Shown: positions 1 through 7,882, counted from the first letter of the stretch. The stretch: DNA of 17,380 bases from Candidatus Peregrinibacteria bacterium CG10_big_fil_rev_8_21_14_0_10_49_16 (GCA_002772605.1 PFDS01000049.1:1-17380), one strand, 5' to 3'. Notes: generated from the letters alone by a model not told the origin. Made by a program: numbers and translations.

Positions 1-1
1 C

Positions 2-10
2 ATTATAGCA
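2..10 (-). promoter_or_regulatory. extended -10 promoter pointing out of the left edge
   Basis: On the minus strand these bases read TGCTATAAT, a perfect TATAAT -10 hexamer with a TGn extension. No good -35 is seen 16-18 bases upstream (GTGCAA at the 17-base position), but extended -10 promoters do not need one. The box begins about 20 bases past the aspS stop and would start transcription just outside the window, so the next minus-strand gene probably has its own promoter. An ATG at the complement of bases 1-3 overlaps the box and is unlikely to be that gene's start. Confidence 0.45.
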
Positions 11-29
11 TGTTGCCCTGTGTTTTGCA

Positions 30-1769
30 CTACTGCACCACCTGTATCCCCAACTCCTTCAGTAACGTGCTGTCAGCGGGCGATGGTGCGCCGAGCATAA
101 GGTCTTTCGCTTTCTGGTCTTTCGGGAAAGCAATAACTTCACGGATGTTTGGCTCTTCAGCAAAGAGCATACAGACGCGGTCGAGGCCCATTGCGATTCC
201 GCCGTGTGGCGGTGCGCCGTACTCGAATGCTTTCAGCATGTGACCAAAGCGACGTTCCGCATCCTCATCAGTGATGTTGAGCACATCGAACACTTTCTTC
301 TGAAGGTCACGTTCGTGAATTCGCATAGACCCGCCACCGATTTCCACACCGTTCAGCACGAGGTCATATGCCGTTGCGCGTGCGGACAGCGGATCACTGT
401 GAAATACGTCTTCATCCTCTCTGTGAGGTCGTGTAAACGGATGGTGAACAGCGCCTACTTCCCCTTCGGTGTTCTTCTCAAACATAGGGAAGTCGACGAT
501 CCAGACGTATTTCCAGGTCGATGCATCGACCATTCCCAGTTTTGCAGCAACGGCATTGCGCACATGCCCCAAAGGTTCGAGTGCGTGCGGGTACTTTCCT
601 GCTGCAAAGAAGAGAAGATCGTCTTGTTTGGCAGCGGTTGCCTGTGTAAGTGCTTCTAAGAATACTGTGCCGGCGTTCTTGGCCACAGGGCCGGAGTCTT
701 CCCCAACACGGAGCCATGCGAGGCCTTTTGCACCATGACGCTGTGCAAGGTCGGTGAGGTCGTCAATGTCTTTACGACTCAGTCGCGTCCCGTTTGGAAT
801 ACGCATTGCTTTCACCGTTTCTGCTTCACTGAATACGTTAAAACCGCATGTTTTTGCAATGTCACTCACATCCGTAAACTTTAGTGCGAAACGGAGGTCA
901 GGTTTATCGGACCCGTACGTATGCATGGCGTCTGCATACGTCATGCGCGGAAACGGAAGGTCCGGCATGGTCTTATCCGGTCGTACCTGTTTGGTCAGCT
1001 CGATGAAACACCCTTCCATCACCTGAATGACATCTTCCTGTTCCACAAAACTCATTTCGATTTCAAACTGAGTAAACTCCGGTTGGCGGTCGCCGCGCTG
1101 GTCTTCATCACGAAAACACCTTGGTACTTGAAAGTAGCGGTCCACGCCTCCAATCATCAAAAGCTGCTTAAGCTGCTGTGGACTTTGTGGCAGCACGTAG
1201 AAGTTACCGTTGTACAATCGTGATGGAACGAGGTATTCCCGTGACCCTTCTGGTGTTCCCTTAATGAGGATAGGTGTTTCAACCTCCAGAAAATCTTTAC
1301 TGTGAAAGTACTCACGAATAATACGCACGATTCGGTGGCGGATGGCGATATTCTTTTGCAAACGTGCTCGTCGCAGGTCTAGGTAACGGTACTCCAGACG
1401 GACTTCTTCACCGATGTCCTTTTCCTGGTCGATTTCAAACGGTGGCGTTTTGGATTCATTCAGAATGTCCATTCCTTGCACGAGAACCTCTATTCCTCCT
1501 GTGGGGTTATCTTTCCTTTCTGCGCCTTCCAAGCGTTTGCGAACCGTTCCGGTGACTTTTATCACCCACTCCGACCGCACTTTCTCTGCTGCGGCAAAGA
1601 GGTTCTTGTTTTCCGGTGCGAAGACAATTTGCGTAAACCCGTACCTATCACGCAGGTCAATGAATACCAGGCCGCCATGGTCGCGTCGACGGTGCACCCA
1701 ACCACAGAGAGTAACCTCTTGAGTCTCGTGTTCCGGCCGAAGTTCTCCACAGGTGTGTGTGCGAAGCAT
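30..1769 (-). CDS. aspS: aspartyl-tRNA synthetase, bacterial type, probably non-discriminating
   Basis: Class II aminoacyl-tRNA synthetase that charges tRNA-Asp in the cytoplasm. The 579 residues are close to the usual bacterial length. An N-terminal OB-fold anticodon-binding domain (about 1-105) is followed by the catalytic core with QSPQ (195-198), motif 2 FRDED (219-223), the PEFTQFEIEMSF stretch (230-241), an inserted GAD domain (about 290-420) and motif 3 GLDR (528-531). Residue 31 is His in RRRDHGG, and EGA lies at 81-83. In the family, His31 with a small residue near 81 marks enzymes that also charge tRNA-Asn, while Leu31/Lys81 marks strict ones, so a non-discriminating enzyme is inferred. 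The ATG at 1769 has no Shine-Dalgarno; a TATAGT box lies 8 bases upstream. The gene diverges from the protease gene. Identity is near certain; specificity is a prediction. Confidence 0.97.
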   Translation of the reverse strand: MLRTHTCGELRPEHETQEVTLCGWVHRRRDHGGLVFIDLRDRYGFTQIVFAPENKNLFAAAEKVRSEWVIKVTGTVRKRLEGAERKDNPTGGIEVLVQGMDILNESKTPPFEIDQEKDIGEEVRLEYRYLDLRRARLQKNIAIRHRIVRIIREYFHSKDFLEVETPILIKGTPEGSREYLVPSRLYNGNFYVLPQSPQQLKQLLMIGGVDRYFQVPRCFRDEDQRGDRQPEFTQFEIEMSFVEQEDVIQVMEGCFIELTKQVRPDKTMPDLPFPRMTYADAMHTYGSDKPDLRFALKFTDVSDIAKTCGFNVFSEAETVKAMRIPNGTRLSRKDIDDLTDLAQRHGAKGLAWLRVGEDSGPVAKNAGTVFLEALTQATAAKQDDLLFFAAGKYPHALEPLGHVRNAVAAKLGMVDASTWKYVWIVDFPMFEKNTEGEVGAVHHPFTRPHREDEDVFHSDPLSARATAYDLVLNGVEIGGGSMRIHERDLQKKVFDVLNITDEDAERRFGHMLKAFEYGAPPHGGIAMGLDRVCMLFAEEPNIREVIAFPKDQKAKDLMLGAPSPADSTLLKELGIQVVQ

Positions 1770-1777
1770 CGATGAAG

Positions 1778-1807
1778 ACTATACGAGAATGTATATGTAC
1801 CAGCCAA
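1778..1807 (-). promoter_or_regulatory. aspS promoter, -10 close to the start codon
   Basis: The minus strand reads TTGGCT (1802-1807), an 18-base spacer, then TATAGT (1778-1783). Only 8 bases separate the -10 box from the aspS ATG, so the transcript would begin at or next to the start codon. The absence of a Shine-Dalgarno fits a leaderless mRNA. Confidence 0.5.
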
Positions 1808-1839
1808 TAGTTTTCACGAATATGGAGGAGGTGAGCCTG

Positions 1840-1858
1840 CACTGAGCTTGTCGAAGTG
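1840..1858. repeat. short REP-like intergenic motif
   Basis: CACTGAGCTTGTCGAAGTG has CACT/AGTG ends. From memory, its core CTGAGCTTGTCGAAG matches a motif scattered between genes in many unrelated bacterial genomes and metagenomes. Only one copy was seen here, so the repeat call rests on recall of that motif and not on repetition within the window. Confidence 0.4.
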
Positions 1859-1899
1859 TAAAGTTAACTTGACCTTCCGGGAGAATATGTAATGAAGAA

Positions 1900-1914
1900 T
1901 TTACAAAATGTAAA
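1900..1914. promoter_or_regulatory. perfect dyad upstream of the protease gene, operator candidate
   Basis: TTTACA, three A, TGTAAA form a 15-base perfect inverted repeat 48 bases before the protease ATG. TTTACA could also serve as a -35 box, with TACTTT at 1923-1928 as a -10 after a 17-base spacer. An operator overlapping the promoter is inferred. The TACA/TGTA core resembles BlaI/MecI-type sites, but no such regulator is visible here. Confidence 0.35.
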
Positions 1915-1929
1915 ATAAAGATTACTTTC

Positions 1930-1955
1930 AGGGGTATTCGTTATTTTTAACCCCT
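1930..1955 (+). promoter_or_regulatory. inverted repeat in the protease leader
   Basis: AGGGGT (1930-1935) and ACCCCT (1950-1955) flank a 14-base AT-rich loop, ending 7 bases before the protease ATG. If transcribed, it would form a 6-bp hairpin beside the start codon. No Shine-Dalgarno is present, so the hairpin could affect initiation or be an operator half-site pair. Function is unknown. Confidence 0.3.
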
Positions 1956-1962
1956 AAATCTC

Positions 1963-3027
1963 ATGTCTACGCATATTGAATCTAAAAAAACAGACAGACA
2001 GGAACCGCATGGAGTGTCACACGAGTCTCCACAGAAACGTGGAGGGGCTACGTTGCGTTGGGTACTCGCCTCTCTCCTCGGTGCGGGATCCGCAGCAGGT
2101 GGCGGGTATCTGATGTATGAAAATGTGCAGTTACGAAACAACCAAGATGACATGGAACGACGTCTTGGAGATGCACATCGTAGTTTTCAAAAAGAAGTAG
2201 ACGGTGTTCGTGGTCAACTCAGCGACGTCGTGAACCTTAGTGACCTTGACGAGGCAGCAGAGTACGTCACGCCAGCAACGGTTCGTGTTGAAGGGCCACT
2301 TGGTCTTGGTTCCGGCGTCATTATCACAGATCGCCTGGGACGCATGTACATTCTCACGAATGGCCATGTGACGGAAGGAAATTCCTTTGAACGAGGTGAC
2401 TGGAACGACTTTCGTGATGCGGTGTACAAAGTAACGATGTACACGGGAAATGACTTTAAAGATGGTGTTTCCTTTGATGCCGCGCCGGTAGTACAGGAGG
2501 ATGGAACGCGGGCACACTCTTACTCGGACAAGCGAGACTTGGCAGTGTTGCATATTCCCCCAGAAATTGAGCGGAAAATCATTCAAGGAGAGATTCGGGT
2601 TCCTGCCATTCACCTGTGGAATCACGCAGAAGACAAGTTGCGTGTTGGAACACCTGTCATTGCTGTTGGAAACCCTTTTGGGGAGCGTGATCACGTTTCG
2701 CAGGGAATTATTAGCCACACGCATGCCAGTGGTGGCAGCTTGGAGCCAGAGAACGTATTTGTGCGTACAACGGCGCCGATTAACGGAGGAAACTCTGGAG
2801 GAGGGTTGTTTGCAGTGGTGCGGGAGAGTGGAGAGTTGAAAGTGTACCTCGTGGGTATCAATACGTGGGGGTACCGTGGGGGTGATGGAGTGAGCGGGTC
2901 GATTGATATGCGTATTGTTGCACTGGAAGCGGAGAGCTGGGGTATTCCTTTGGTGTCAGAAGAGGTGCTGAAAAACTACCAGGAATGGTGGGAGAGAGAT
3001 ATAAAGCCGCGTATACAAAATGACTGA
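1963..3027 (+). CDS. membrane-anchored trypsin-like (HtrA/Deg-type) serine protease without PDZ domain
   Basis: A 354-residue chymotrypsin-fold protease. The basic, hydrophilic N-terminus (1-30) precedes one membrane segment (about 33-52), so the protein should sit in the membrane with the catalytic domain outside. A predicted coiled coil follows (about 54-92). The catalytic triad is visible as His135 in TNGHV, Asp192 in RDLAVL and Ser278 in GGNSGGG, with GSGVII and AVGNPFGE as further family motifs. HtrA/DegS proteins usually have at least one PDZ domain; here only about 50 residues follow the core and none is seen. The ATG at 1963 is the only sensible start and lacks a Shine-Dalgarno. A 55-residue gene overlaps its end. 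The protease fold is certain; the substrate is unknown. Confidence 0.92.
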   Translation: MSTHIESKKTDRQEPHGVSHESPQKRGGATLRWVLASLLGAGSAAGGGYLMYENVQLRNNQDDMERRLGDAHRSFQKEVDGVRGQLSDVVNLSDLDEAAEYVTPATVRVEGPLGLGSGVIITDRLGRMYILTNGHVTEGNSFERGDWNDFRDAVYKVTMYTGNDFKDGVSFDAAPVVQEDGTRAHSYSDKRDLAVLHIPPEIERKIIQGEIRVPAIHLWNHAEDKLRVGTPVIAVGNPFGERDHVSQGIISHTHASGGSLEPENVFVRTTAPINGGNSGGGLFAVVRESGELKVYLVGINTWGYRGGDGVSGSIDMRIVALEAESWGIPLVSEEVLKNYQEWWERDIKPRIQND

Positions 3028-3187
3028 GGAGTTGGCTGCGTTCCTTGAGCTTGCACAAAAGTTTCGGTCTGACCCGGAGGACATCAGGGAAGTTCTCCGG
3101 GTTCTTCATACAATGGAGGGGTACATGACGAAGCAGCAGTGGGAGTTGTACCAAGCACTCAAAGTGGAAGCGGCGTCACACAAATAG
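3020..3187 (+). CDS. small overlapping gene, unknown 55-residue protein
   Basis: An ATG at 3020 lies 8 bases inside the end of the protease gene in another frame (AATGACTGA), and the frame stays open for 55 codons to TAG at 3185-3187. The product begins MTEELAAFLELAQKF and looks fully helical and charged, with no membrane segment, signal peptide or cysteine. No family is recognised. The start/stop overlap suggests translation coupled to the protease, so the protein may be a partner or regulator of it. The 3' end overlaps convergent nrdR by 12 bases. A chance ORF cannot be excluded, but it fills the gap exactly. Confidence 0.55.
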   Translation: MTEELAAFLELAQKFRSDPEDIREVLRVLHTMEGYMTKQQWELYQALKVEAASHK

Positions 3188-3622
3188 TTTCCCCAGTTCC
3201 TCTTTAAACTCCTCTACGTCTTTGAATTCCCGATGTACAGAGGCAAAGCGAATGTAGGCAACTTTATCGATGCGACGAAGTTCTTTCATGACGTCGTTGC
3301 CAATTGTAGAGCTGGAAACTTCCTTTTTGTTTGCTGCCCACTTCTCTTCCAGTTTAGTGAGTAGTTTGTCGATGCGTTCTTGCGTAATAGGGCGCTTGAT
3401 GCAGGCAAGCCAAATACCCCGTTCAAGCTTGCTGCGATTGAAGGGTTCGCGCGTACCGTCGCGTTTGACCACGATAAGAGAAATGAGTTCCTGTCTTTCG
3501 AATGTGGTAAAACGGTGCTCACACTTCTCGCATGTGCGTCGCCTCCGAACAGCACGGCCTTCATCGGTCACGCGCGAATCGATCACAGCCGTATCTGACG
3601 ATTTGCAGCGGGGACAGTGCAT
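3176..3622 (-). CDS. nrdR: transcriptional repressor NrdR
   Basis: NrdR senses ATP/dATP and represses ribonucleotide reductase genes. The 148 residues match the usual length of about 150. The N-terminal zinc ribbon has Cys3/Cys6 (CPRC) and Cys31/Cys34 (CEKC), with the family stretch VIDSR, RRRR and RFTTFE between and after them. An ATP-cone follows (about 46-136), starting at LIVVKRDGTREPF. The gene lies 36 bases downstream of tsaC on the same strand and may be the last gene of a dnaE-tsaC-nrdR operon, but a TATACT box 6 bases before its ATG suggests its own start as well. No Shine-Dalgarno is seen. No obvious NrdR-box pair was noticed in the window, so its targets probably lie elsewhere. Confidence 0.97.
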   Translation of the reverse strand: MHCPRCKSSDTAVIDSRVTDEGRAVRRRRTCEKCEHRFTTFERQELISLIVVKRDGTREPFNRSKLERGIWLACIKRPITQERIDKLLTKLEEKWAANKKEVSSSTIGNDVMKELRRIDKVAYIRFASVHREFKDVEEFKEELGKLFV

Positions 3623-3628
3623 AGAAAA

Positions 3629-3634
3629 AGTATA
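3629..3634 (-). promoter_or_regulatory. -10 box of nrdR
   Basis: The minus strand reads TATACT, 6 bases before the nrdR ATG. No clear -35 is visible 16-18 bases upstream. Spacing suits a leaderless transcript starting on or near the ATG. Confidence 0.4.
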
Positions 3635-3658
3635 CCTTACGTTCCCTCTCCAGGCTCT

Positions 3659-4249
3659 CTACCGTAATTCCTTCATATGGCCGTTTATCAGAGAGACTAT
3701 TCTTGACGGAGGCTTTCTCTCTAGAACTTCCCCATGAATAACTGCCACACCATCATCAAGTTTTCCAAACTGTTCCTCTACCTCTTTTACTGAGTAACAG
3801 GCAGGTTTTCCTGCAATGTTGACAGAGGTTGTGGAGAGTGGTTTTCCGTATGTTTCTGCGAGTTGCTGTGCAAGTGGGTGAGAGGAGATGCGGATGCCGA
3901 CAGTGGGTGCTGGTATGTGTGGTGTGGTGTAGAGAACGTGAGGGGTATCTTTGCGAACTGGTAGGATCAATGTCAGTGGTCCAGGCAAGTATGCCCGTGC
4001 CAGCTCTTCTGCTTTCTCACTCCACTCAACGTACTTCTTTGCCTCTTCCAGGGAAGAGAGTAGTGCACTGACAGGTTGGTTTGTGGGACGTTGTTTGAGG
4101 GCAAAGAGCTTCGCAACAGCATCTGGGTTTGTCAGGTCGCACGCCAAACCGTAACAGGTTTCGGTAGGGTGAATGACGACGCCGCCTGTTTTGAGAATGG
4201 CACAGGCTTTCTTTATGCTGTCAGTAGTAGGTGGAAGGGTAGTTGTCAT
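3659..4249 (-). CDS. tsaC: L-threonylcarbamoyladenylate synthase (Sua5/YrdC/TsaC family)
   Basis: Makes threonylcarbamoyl-AMP from threonine, bicarbonate and ATP, the first step of the t6A37 modification of ANN-reading tRNAs. The 196 residues cover the YrdC domain only, as in TsaC/YwlC, without the C-terminal Sua5 domain. Visible motifs are GGVVIHPTETCYGL (22-35), the KxR pair Lys52/Arg54 in LKQRP, PGPLTLIL (89-96), VGIRISSHPL (117-126) and the SxN motif Ser142/Asn144 in STTSVNIAG. The ATG at 4249 is 9 bases after the dnaE stop, so cotranscription with dnaE is likely. The Shine-Dalgarno is poor. Family is certain; the choice of symbol among tsaC, tsaC2 and ywlC is a naming matter. Confidence 0.95.
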   Translation of the reverse strand: MTTTLPPTTDSIKKACAILKTGGVVIHPTETCYGLACDLTNPDAVAKLFALKQRPTNQPVSALLSSLEEAKKYVEWSEKAEELARAYLPGPLTLILPVRKDTPHVLYTTPHIPAPTVGIRISSHPLAQQLAETYGKPLSTTSVNIAGKPACYSVKEVEEQFGKLDDGVAVIHGEVLERKPPSRIVSLINGHMKELR

Positions 4250-4258
4250 ACGGTAGGC

Positions 4259-7200
4259 TCAAGGTGACACGGTGTACTGTTCCAGTATTTGTGTAATCTC
4301 CTTCTCCAACTCCTCCGTCATGGCGATGTTCAGTGGAAGGGGTATGGATTGTGCTCCGATTTTCAGTTCCACACTCTCTTCGCCAGGGTGTGCCGTGAGA
4401 GTCTTTTTCAGGTCGAGGAGGAGTTTTTTGGGTGCTTGCGTTGGGAGAGTAATGGAGTGTTTCAAAGGAGGAGGGCACTGGTGTTGAATGTTTGTCAGGG
4501 GTTCAGTCGTGTCCATCCCTTGGGCAATCCATGCGCCAAGTGGTCCTAGGTAACTGTCCGTTTCTTGTACACCCACTATCAGGTTTGTTCCGGCAACAAT
4601 ATTCCCCTCTTCGTCGAGCATTTCTACAGACTCTTCTTCGTCCAGTGTGCGCACGATGGGAGTAGTACCGCGTTTCGCTTCTTCTTCATCGAAGAGCCCT
4701 TGTTCTTTTGCTTTTTGTACGATGGTGGAAAGGGAAGAGCGCTTGAGTGCTCCTGCGTTGAGTTGCAGTTGTCCGTTGCGATAGTTGAGTGTTCCGCCAA
4801 CGACGAGAACGGTATCGGGCTGATCGAGCTGTTTTTCTGCCTCTGCATATACACGTGGGAAAAGTGTCACTTCCATTTTTCCCGTAGGGTCACCGAGCGT
4901 GATGATAGCCATCGTCTCATTCTTCTTTGTGCGGATTTTTTTTACCCCCTCTACGATGCCAGCGAGTGTCACTTTACGGTTGATATCTTTCTTCGTGAAG
5001 TTGGCAATGAGGTGTGCCTTTTTGCCAATGTACTTCTTGAGTCCTGCAAGAGGGTGACTGGAGACATACAGGCCGAGCGTCTCTTTTTCCCACGCCAACT
5101 TTTCCTGTTGAGATGCATCCGGGGTAGCGGGGAGTTCGATGGGAGGAAGAGTGGCATCGTCTCCGTGAAGTTCATCAAAGAGGTTATGTTGTTGGGTGTT
5201 CACGTCGCCGTAGAGCTTGCGGTAGTCGATGATTTTTTGGTAGTGCTCTACCAGTGCTTTTCTACTGCCCAGAGAGTCCAGTGCGCCGGATTTTGCTAGC
5301 GCTTCAAGTAGTTTTTTGTTGAGGGTTTTGGCCGGGAGTCGCTGTGCAAGGTCGTCAACTGCAGTGAACTTCCCATTCTCCTTTCGTTCTTTGATAATGT
5401 GCTCGACGGAACTCACGCCAATGCCTTTTATAGCAGAGAGTCCAAAGCGAATAGCTTTACGGTCGTTGCTGGATGTCACGGTAAAGTTTTTCAGTGATTC
5501 GTTGATGTCTGGTGGAAGAACGTCGATACCCATCTGGCGGCATTCTTCAATTTCAATGAGGACACGGTCGGTTACTTGTGCGTCACTGCTCAGGAGAGCA
5601 GCCATGAACTCTGTGGGGTAGTGTGCTTTTAAGTAAGCGGTTTCGTAGGCAATACGTGCGTAACAAGCGGCGTGTGCTTTCACAAAACCGTAGCCGGCAA
5701 AAGGCATGATCACGTCTTCAAAAATCTTTTCCGCGAGCTTTTTCTCATGCCCCTGTTTCTGTGCTCCCTCGGTGAATTTCTGCTGCTGTGCATCGAGTTC
5801 GTGTTTAATCTTTTTTCCGATAGCACGCCGTAGCATGTCCGCTTCTCCGAGCGTAAAGCCTGCAAGTGTCCGGGCAAGTTGAAGGATCTGTTCTTGGTAT
5901 ACGCCAATGCCGTAGGTTTCCTGAAAGATCTCTTGGAGGTCCGGGTGTGGATACTTCACTTCTTCACGTCCATGCTTACGTTTGATGTAGTTTGGGATCC
6001 ACTCCATTGGACCTGGGCGGTACAGAGCAACCATGGCGGTAATATCTCCAAACTTCGTAGGTTTCAACTGTTTCAGGTATCGGCGCATGCCGCCGGATTC
6101 CAACTGGAAGATGCCGGTTGTCTCTCCACGTTGCAGGAGAGCAAATGTGTTTGCATCGTCAATGGGAATCCTGCTCATATCAATGTTTTCTTTTCGTGTT
6201 CGTTCAATAATTGCCAGTGTTGTTTGAATGATGGTGAGGTTACTTAAGCCAAGAAAGTCCATTTTTAGAAGACCGAGAGCTTCGAGTGGTTTTGCAGAGT
6301 ACTGTGTGATTGTCACATCCTCGTCTTTTGGTGCAGGTTGAAGTGCGGTGTATTTCACCGTGGGTTCCGGTGTAATAATCACGCCGCACGCGTGCACGGA
6401 AACGTGGCGTACTTTTCCTTCAAGTTTGAGAGCAGCGTTGATGATGGTGCGGTACAGTTCGTTACTGTCGTATGCGAGTTTCAATTCAGGTGTTTCCAGT
6501 GCTTGTTGTAACGTGGTTCCTGGTCGCGCAGGAATGAGTTTTGCGAGCACGTTCATTTCATAGAAAGGTACGCCATAGGCACGTCCGACGTCTTTCACAG
6601 CTGCGCGTGCAGCGAGGGTTCCGAAAGTACAAATTTGCACTACCCGCTCTGTGCCGTACTTTCCTCGCACGTACTCCAGCACTTCGTCACGTCTGTTGTC
6701 TGCGAAGTCGATGTCAATATCGGGCATGCTGATGCGTTCGGGATTTAAAAATCGCTCAAAGATGAGTCCGTGTTCCAATGGGTCGAGCGTGGTGATATTC
6801 AAACAGTAGGACACCATGGAACCGGCGGCTGAGCCACGTCCGGGTCCAACGGTTATACCGCGGCGTTTTGCTTCGTTGATGAAGTCCGCAACGATCAGGA
6901 AGTAGCCCGCGAATCCCATGTCTGTGATGATTTTGAGTTCGTGTTCTAACTGCTCTTTTTGCTCTGGTGTTTGGTTGGGGTAGCGCTCTGCAAAACCCTG
7001 CAGACTGAGTTCTCGCAGGTGTTCTTCCTCCGTTTTTTGTGTTGGGACATCGAAGCGGGGGATATGGTATGTTTTAAAATCAAATGTGACATGACACTGG
7101 TCGGCGATGACTTTGGTGTTTTCCAGTGCTTCCGGTACGTGTGAAAATACTTCCTCCAGTTCTTCGAATGGACGCATGGAGTAAGTATTCTGTCGCATCG

Positions 7201-7876
7201 AAAAGCGAGTGGGATCGTCTATGCGTGCGTTGTGTTTAATAGCCAAGAGAACATCATGCACCTCTGCATCGTCCGCAGAGCAGTAGTGACTGGCGCAACC
7301 TGCTACAAGAGGAACACCAAGCTCTCTTCCCCAGCGAATAAGTTGTTGGTTAATTTCTAACTGTCCGTTGGCTTCGGGCAGGTCAATGAGTTCGTAGTAG
7401 AAGTTCTCTTGCCCGAATAGTTCCTGGTGTGCTTTGGTGAGCCTGGTAATCGTTTCGGCGTTTTCGACCAGAGCTGCCTGTGGGATGGCGTTTGCTGGAG
7501 GTCCGGAGAGAGCCAAGAGGCCGTGAGCATGTTCTGTCAGCGTTGTCCAGGAAACAGTTGGCAGCGTGTGGCTGTGTTCCGACGCAGCAATTGTTGCGAG
7601 CTTGAGAATGTTTTCATACCCTTCCTGCGTTCGGGCAAGAAGGACAAGCGGTGTGCCCTCAATGAGAAGCTCTATACCTAACACGGCTTTCATGCCTTCC
7701 TTGTCTGCAGCCTGGTAGAACTCAACAAGTCCATGTGCACTGTGCTTATCGGTGAGCCCTACCGCGGATTGCCCGAGCTCCTTCGCACGTGCCACAATCT
7801 CCTTTGGACTCGGCAGTGCTTCAAGGAGAGAGTAGGTGGAGTGACAATGCAGGTGGACAAAGTCCGAAACTTTCAT
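4259..7876 (-). CDS. dnaE: DNA polymerase III alpha subunit with degenerate PHP domain
   Basis: Main replicative polymerase, 1205 residues, of DnaE (not PolC) type. A PHP domain (about 1-280) precedes the polymerase core. The core has GPGRGSAAGS (344-353), the two catalytic Asp in PDIDIDF (Asp386, Asp388), the third in KMDFLGL (Asp540), and YRPGPMEW (619-626). A QHNLF clamp-binding motif follows (896-900), then an OB domain (about 968-1050) and a C-terminal region expected to bind tau. A second clamp-like QGLF lies at 1059-1062. The PHP metal site is eroded: Glu19 at the Asp of motif I, Lys44 where TDHG has His, and Ala195 where NDxHY has Asp, though His8, His10 and His197 remain. PHP proofreading is therefore probably lost. 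A TGnTATGCT box ends 6 bases before the ATG. tsaC follows after 9 bases. Confidence 0.98.
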   Translation of the reverse strand: MKVSDFVHLHCHSTYSLLEALPSPKEIVARAKELGQSAVGLTDKHSAHGLVEFYQAADKEGMKAVLGIELLIEGTPLVLLARTQEGYENILKLATIAASEHSHTLPTVSWTTLTEHAHGLLALSGPPANAIPQAALVENAETITRLTKAHQELFGQENFYYELIDLPEANGQLEINQQLIRWGRELGVPLVAGCASHYCSADDAEVHDVLLAIKHNARIDDPTRFSMRQNTYSMRPFEELEEVFSHVPEALENTKVIADQCHVTFDFKTYHIPRFDVPTQKTEEEHLRELSLQGFAERYPNQTPEQKEQLEHELKIITDMGFAGYFLIVADFINEAKRRGITVGPGRGSAAGSMVSYCLNITTLDPLEHGLIFERFLNPERISMPDIDIDFADNRRDEVLEYVRGKYGTERVVQICTFGTLAARAAVKDVGRAYGVPFYEMNVLAKLIPARPGTTLQQALETPELKLAYDSNELYRTIINAALKLEGKVRHVSVHACGVIITPEPTVKYTALQPAPKDEDVTITQYSAKPLEALGLLKMDFLGLSNLTIIQTTLAIIERTRKENIDMSRIPIDDANTFALLQRGETTGIFQLESGGMRRYLKQLKPTKFGDITAMVALYRPGPMEWIPNYIKRKHGREEVKYPHPDLQEIFQETYGIGVYQEQILQLARTLAGFTLGEADMLRRAIGKKIKHELDAQQQKFTEGAQKQGHEKKLAEKIFEDVIMPFAGYGFVKAHAACYARIAYETAYLKAHYPTEFMAALLSSDAQVTDRVLIEIEECRQMGIDVLPPDINESLKNFTVTSSNDRKAIRFGLSAIKGIGVSSVEHIIKERKENGKFTAVDDLAQRLPAKTLNKKLLEALAKSGALDSLGSRKALVEHYQKIIDYRKLYGDVNTQQHNLFDELHGDDATLPPIELPATPDASQQEKLAWEKETLGLYVSSHPLAGLKKYIGKKAHLIANFTKKDINRKVTLAGIVEGVKKIRTKKNETMAIITLGDPTGKMEVTLFPRVYAEAEKQLDQPDTVLVVGGTLNYRNGQLQLNAGALKRSSLSTIVQKAKEQGLFDEEEAKRGTTPIVRTLDEEESVEMLDEEGNIVAGTNLIVGVQETDSYLGPLGAWIAQGMDTTEPLTNIQHQCPPPLKHSITLPTQAPKKLLLDLKKTLTAHPGEESVELKIGAQSIPLPLNIAMTEELEKEITQILEQYTVSP

Positions 7877-7882
7877 ACAGAT

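Noticed and set aside
1822..1845. Shine-Dalgarno-like GGAGGAGGTGA with a start codon
   Set aside because: The frame from ATG 1822 stops after seven codons, and no longer frame follows. Probably chance.
1861..1870. 10-base palindrome AAGTTAACTT as an operator
   Set aside because: Too short and AT-rich to stand out from chance; no second copy seen.
2131..2724. 197-residue minus-strand open frame inside the protease gene
   Set aside because: Lies opposite the catalytic domain with all triad motifs; composition is not protein-like and there is no upstream signal.
4565..5299. 244-residue plus-strand open frame inside dnaE
   Set aside because: It is antisense to the well-conserved DnaE C-terminal half, Cys/Phe-rich, and resembles no family; a shadow of the real gene.
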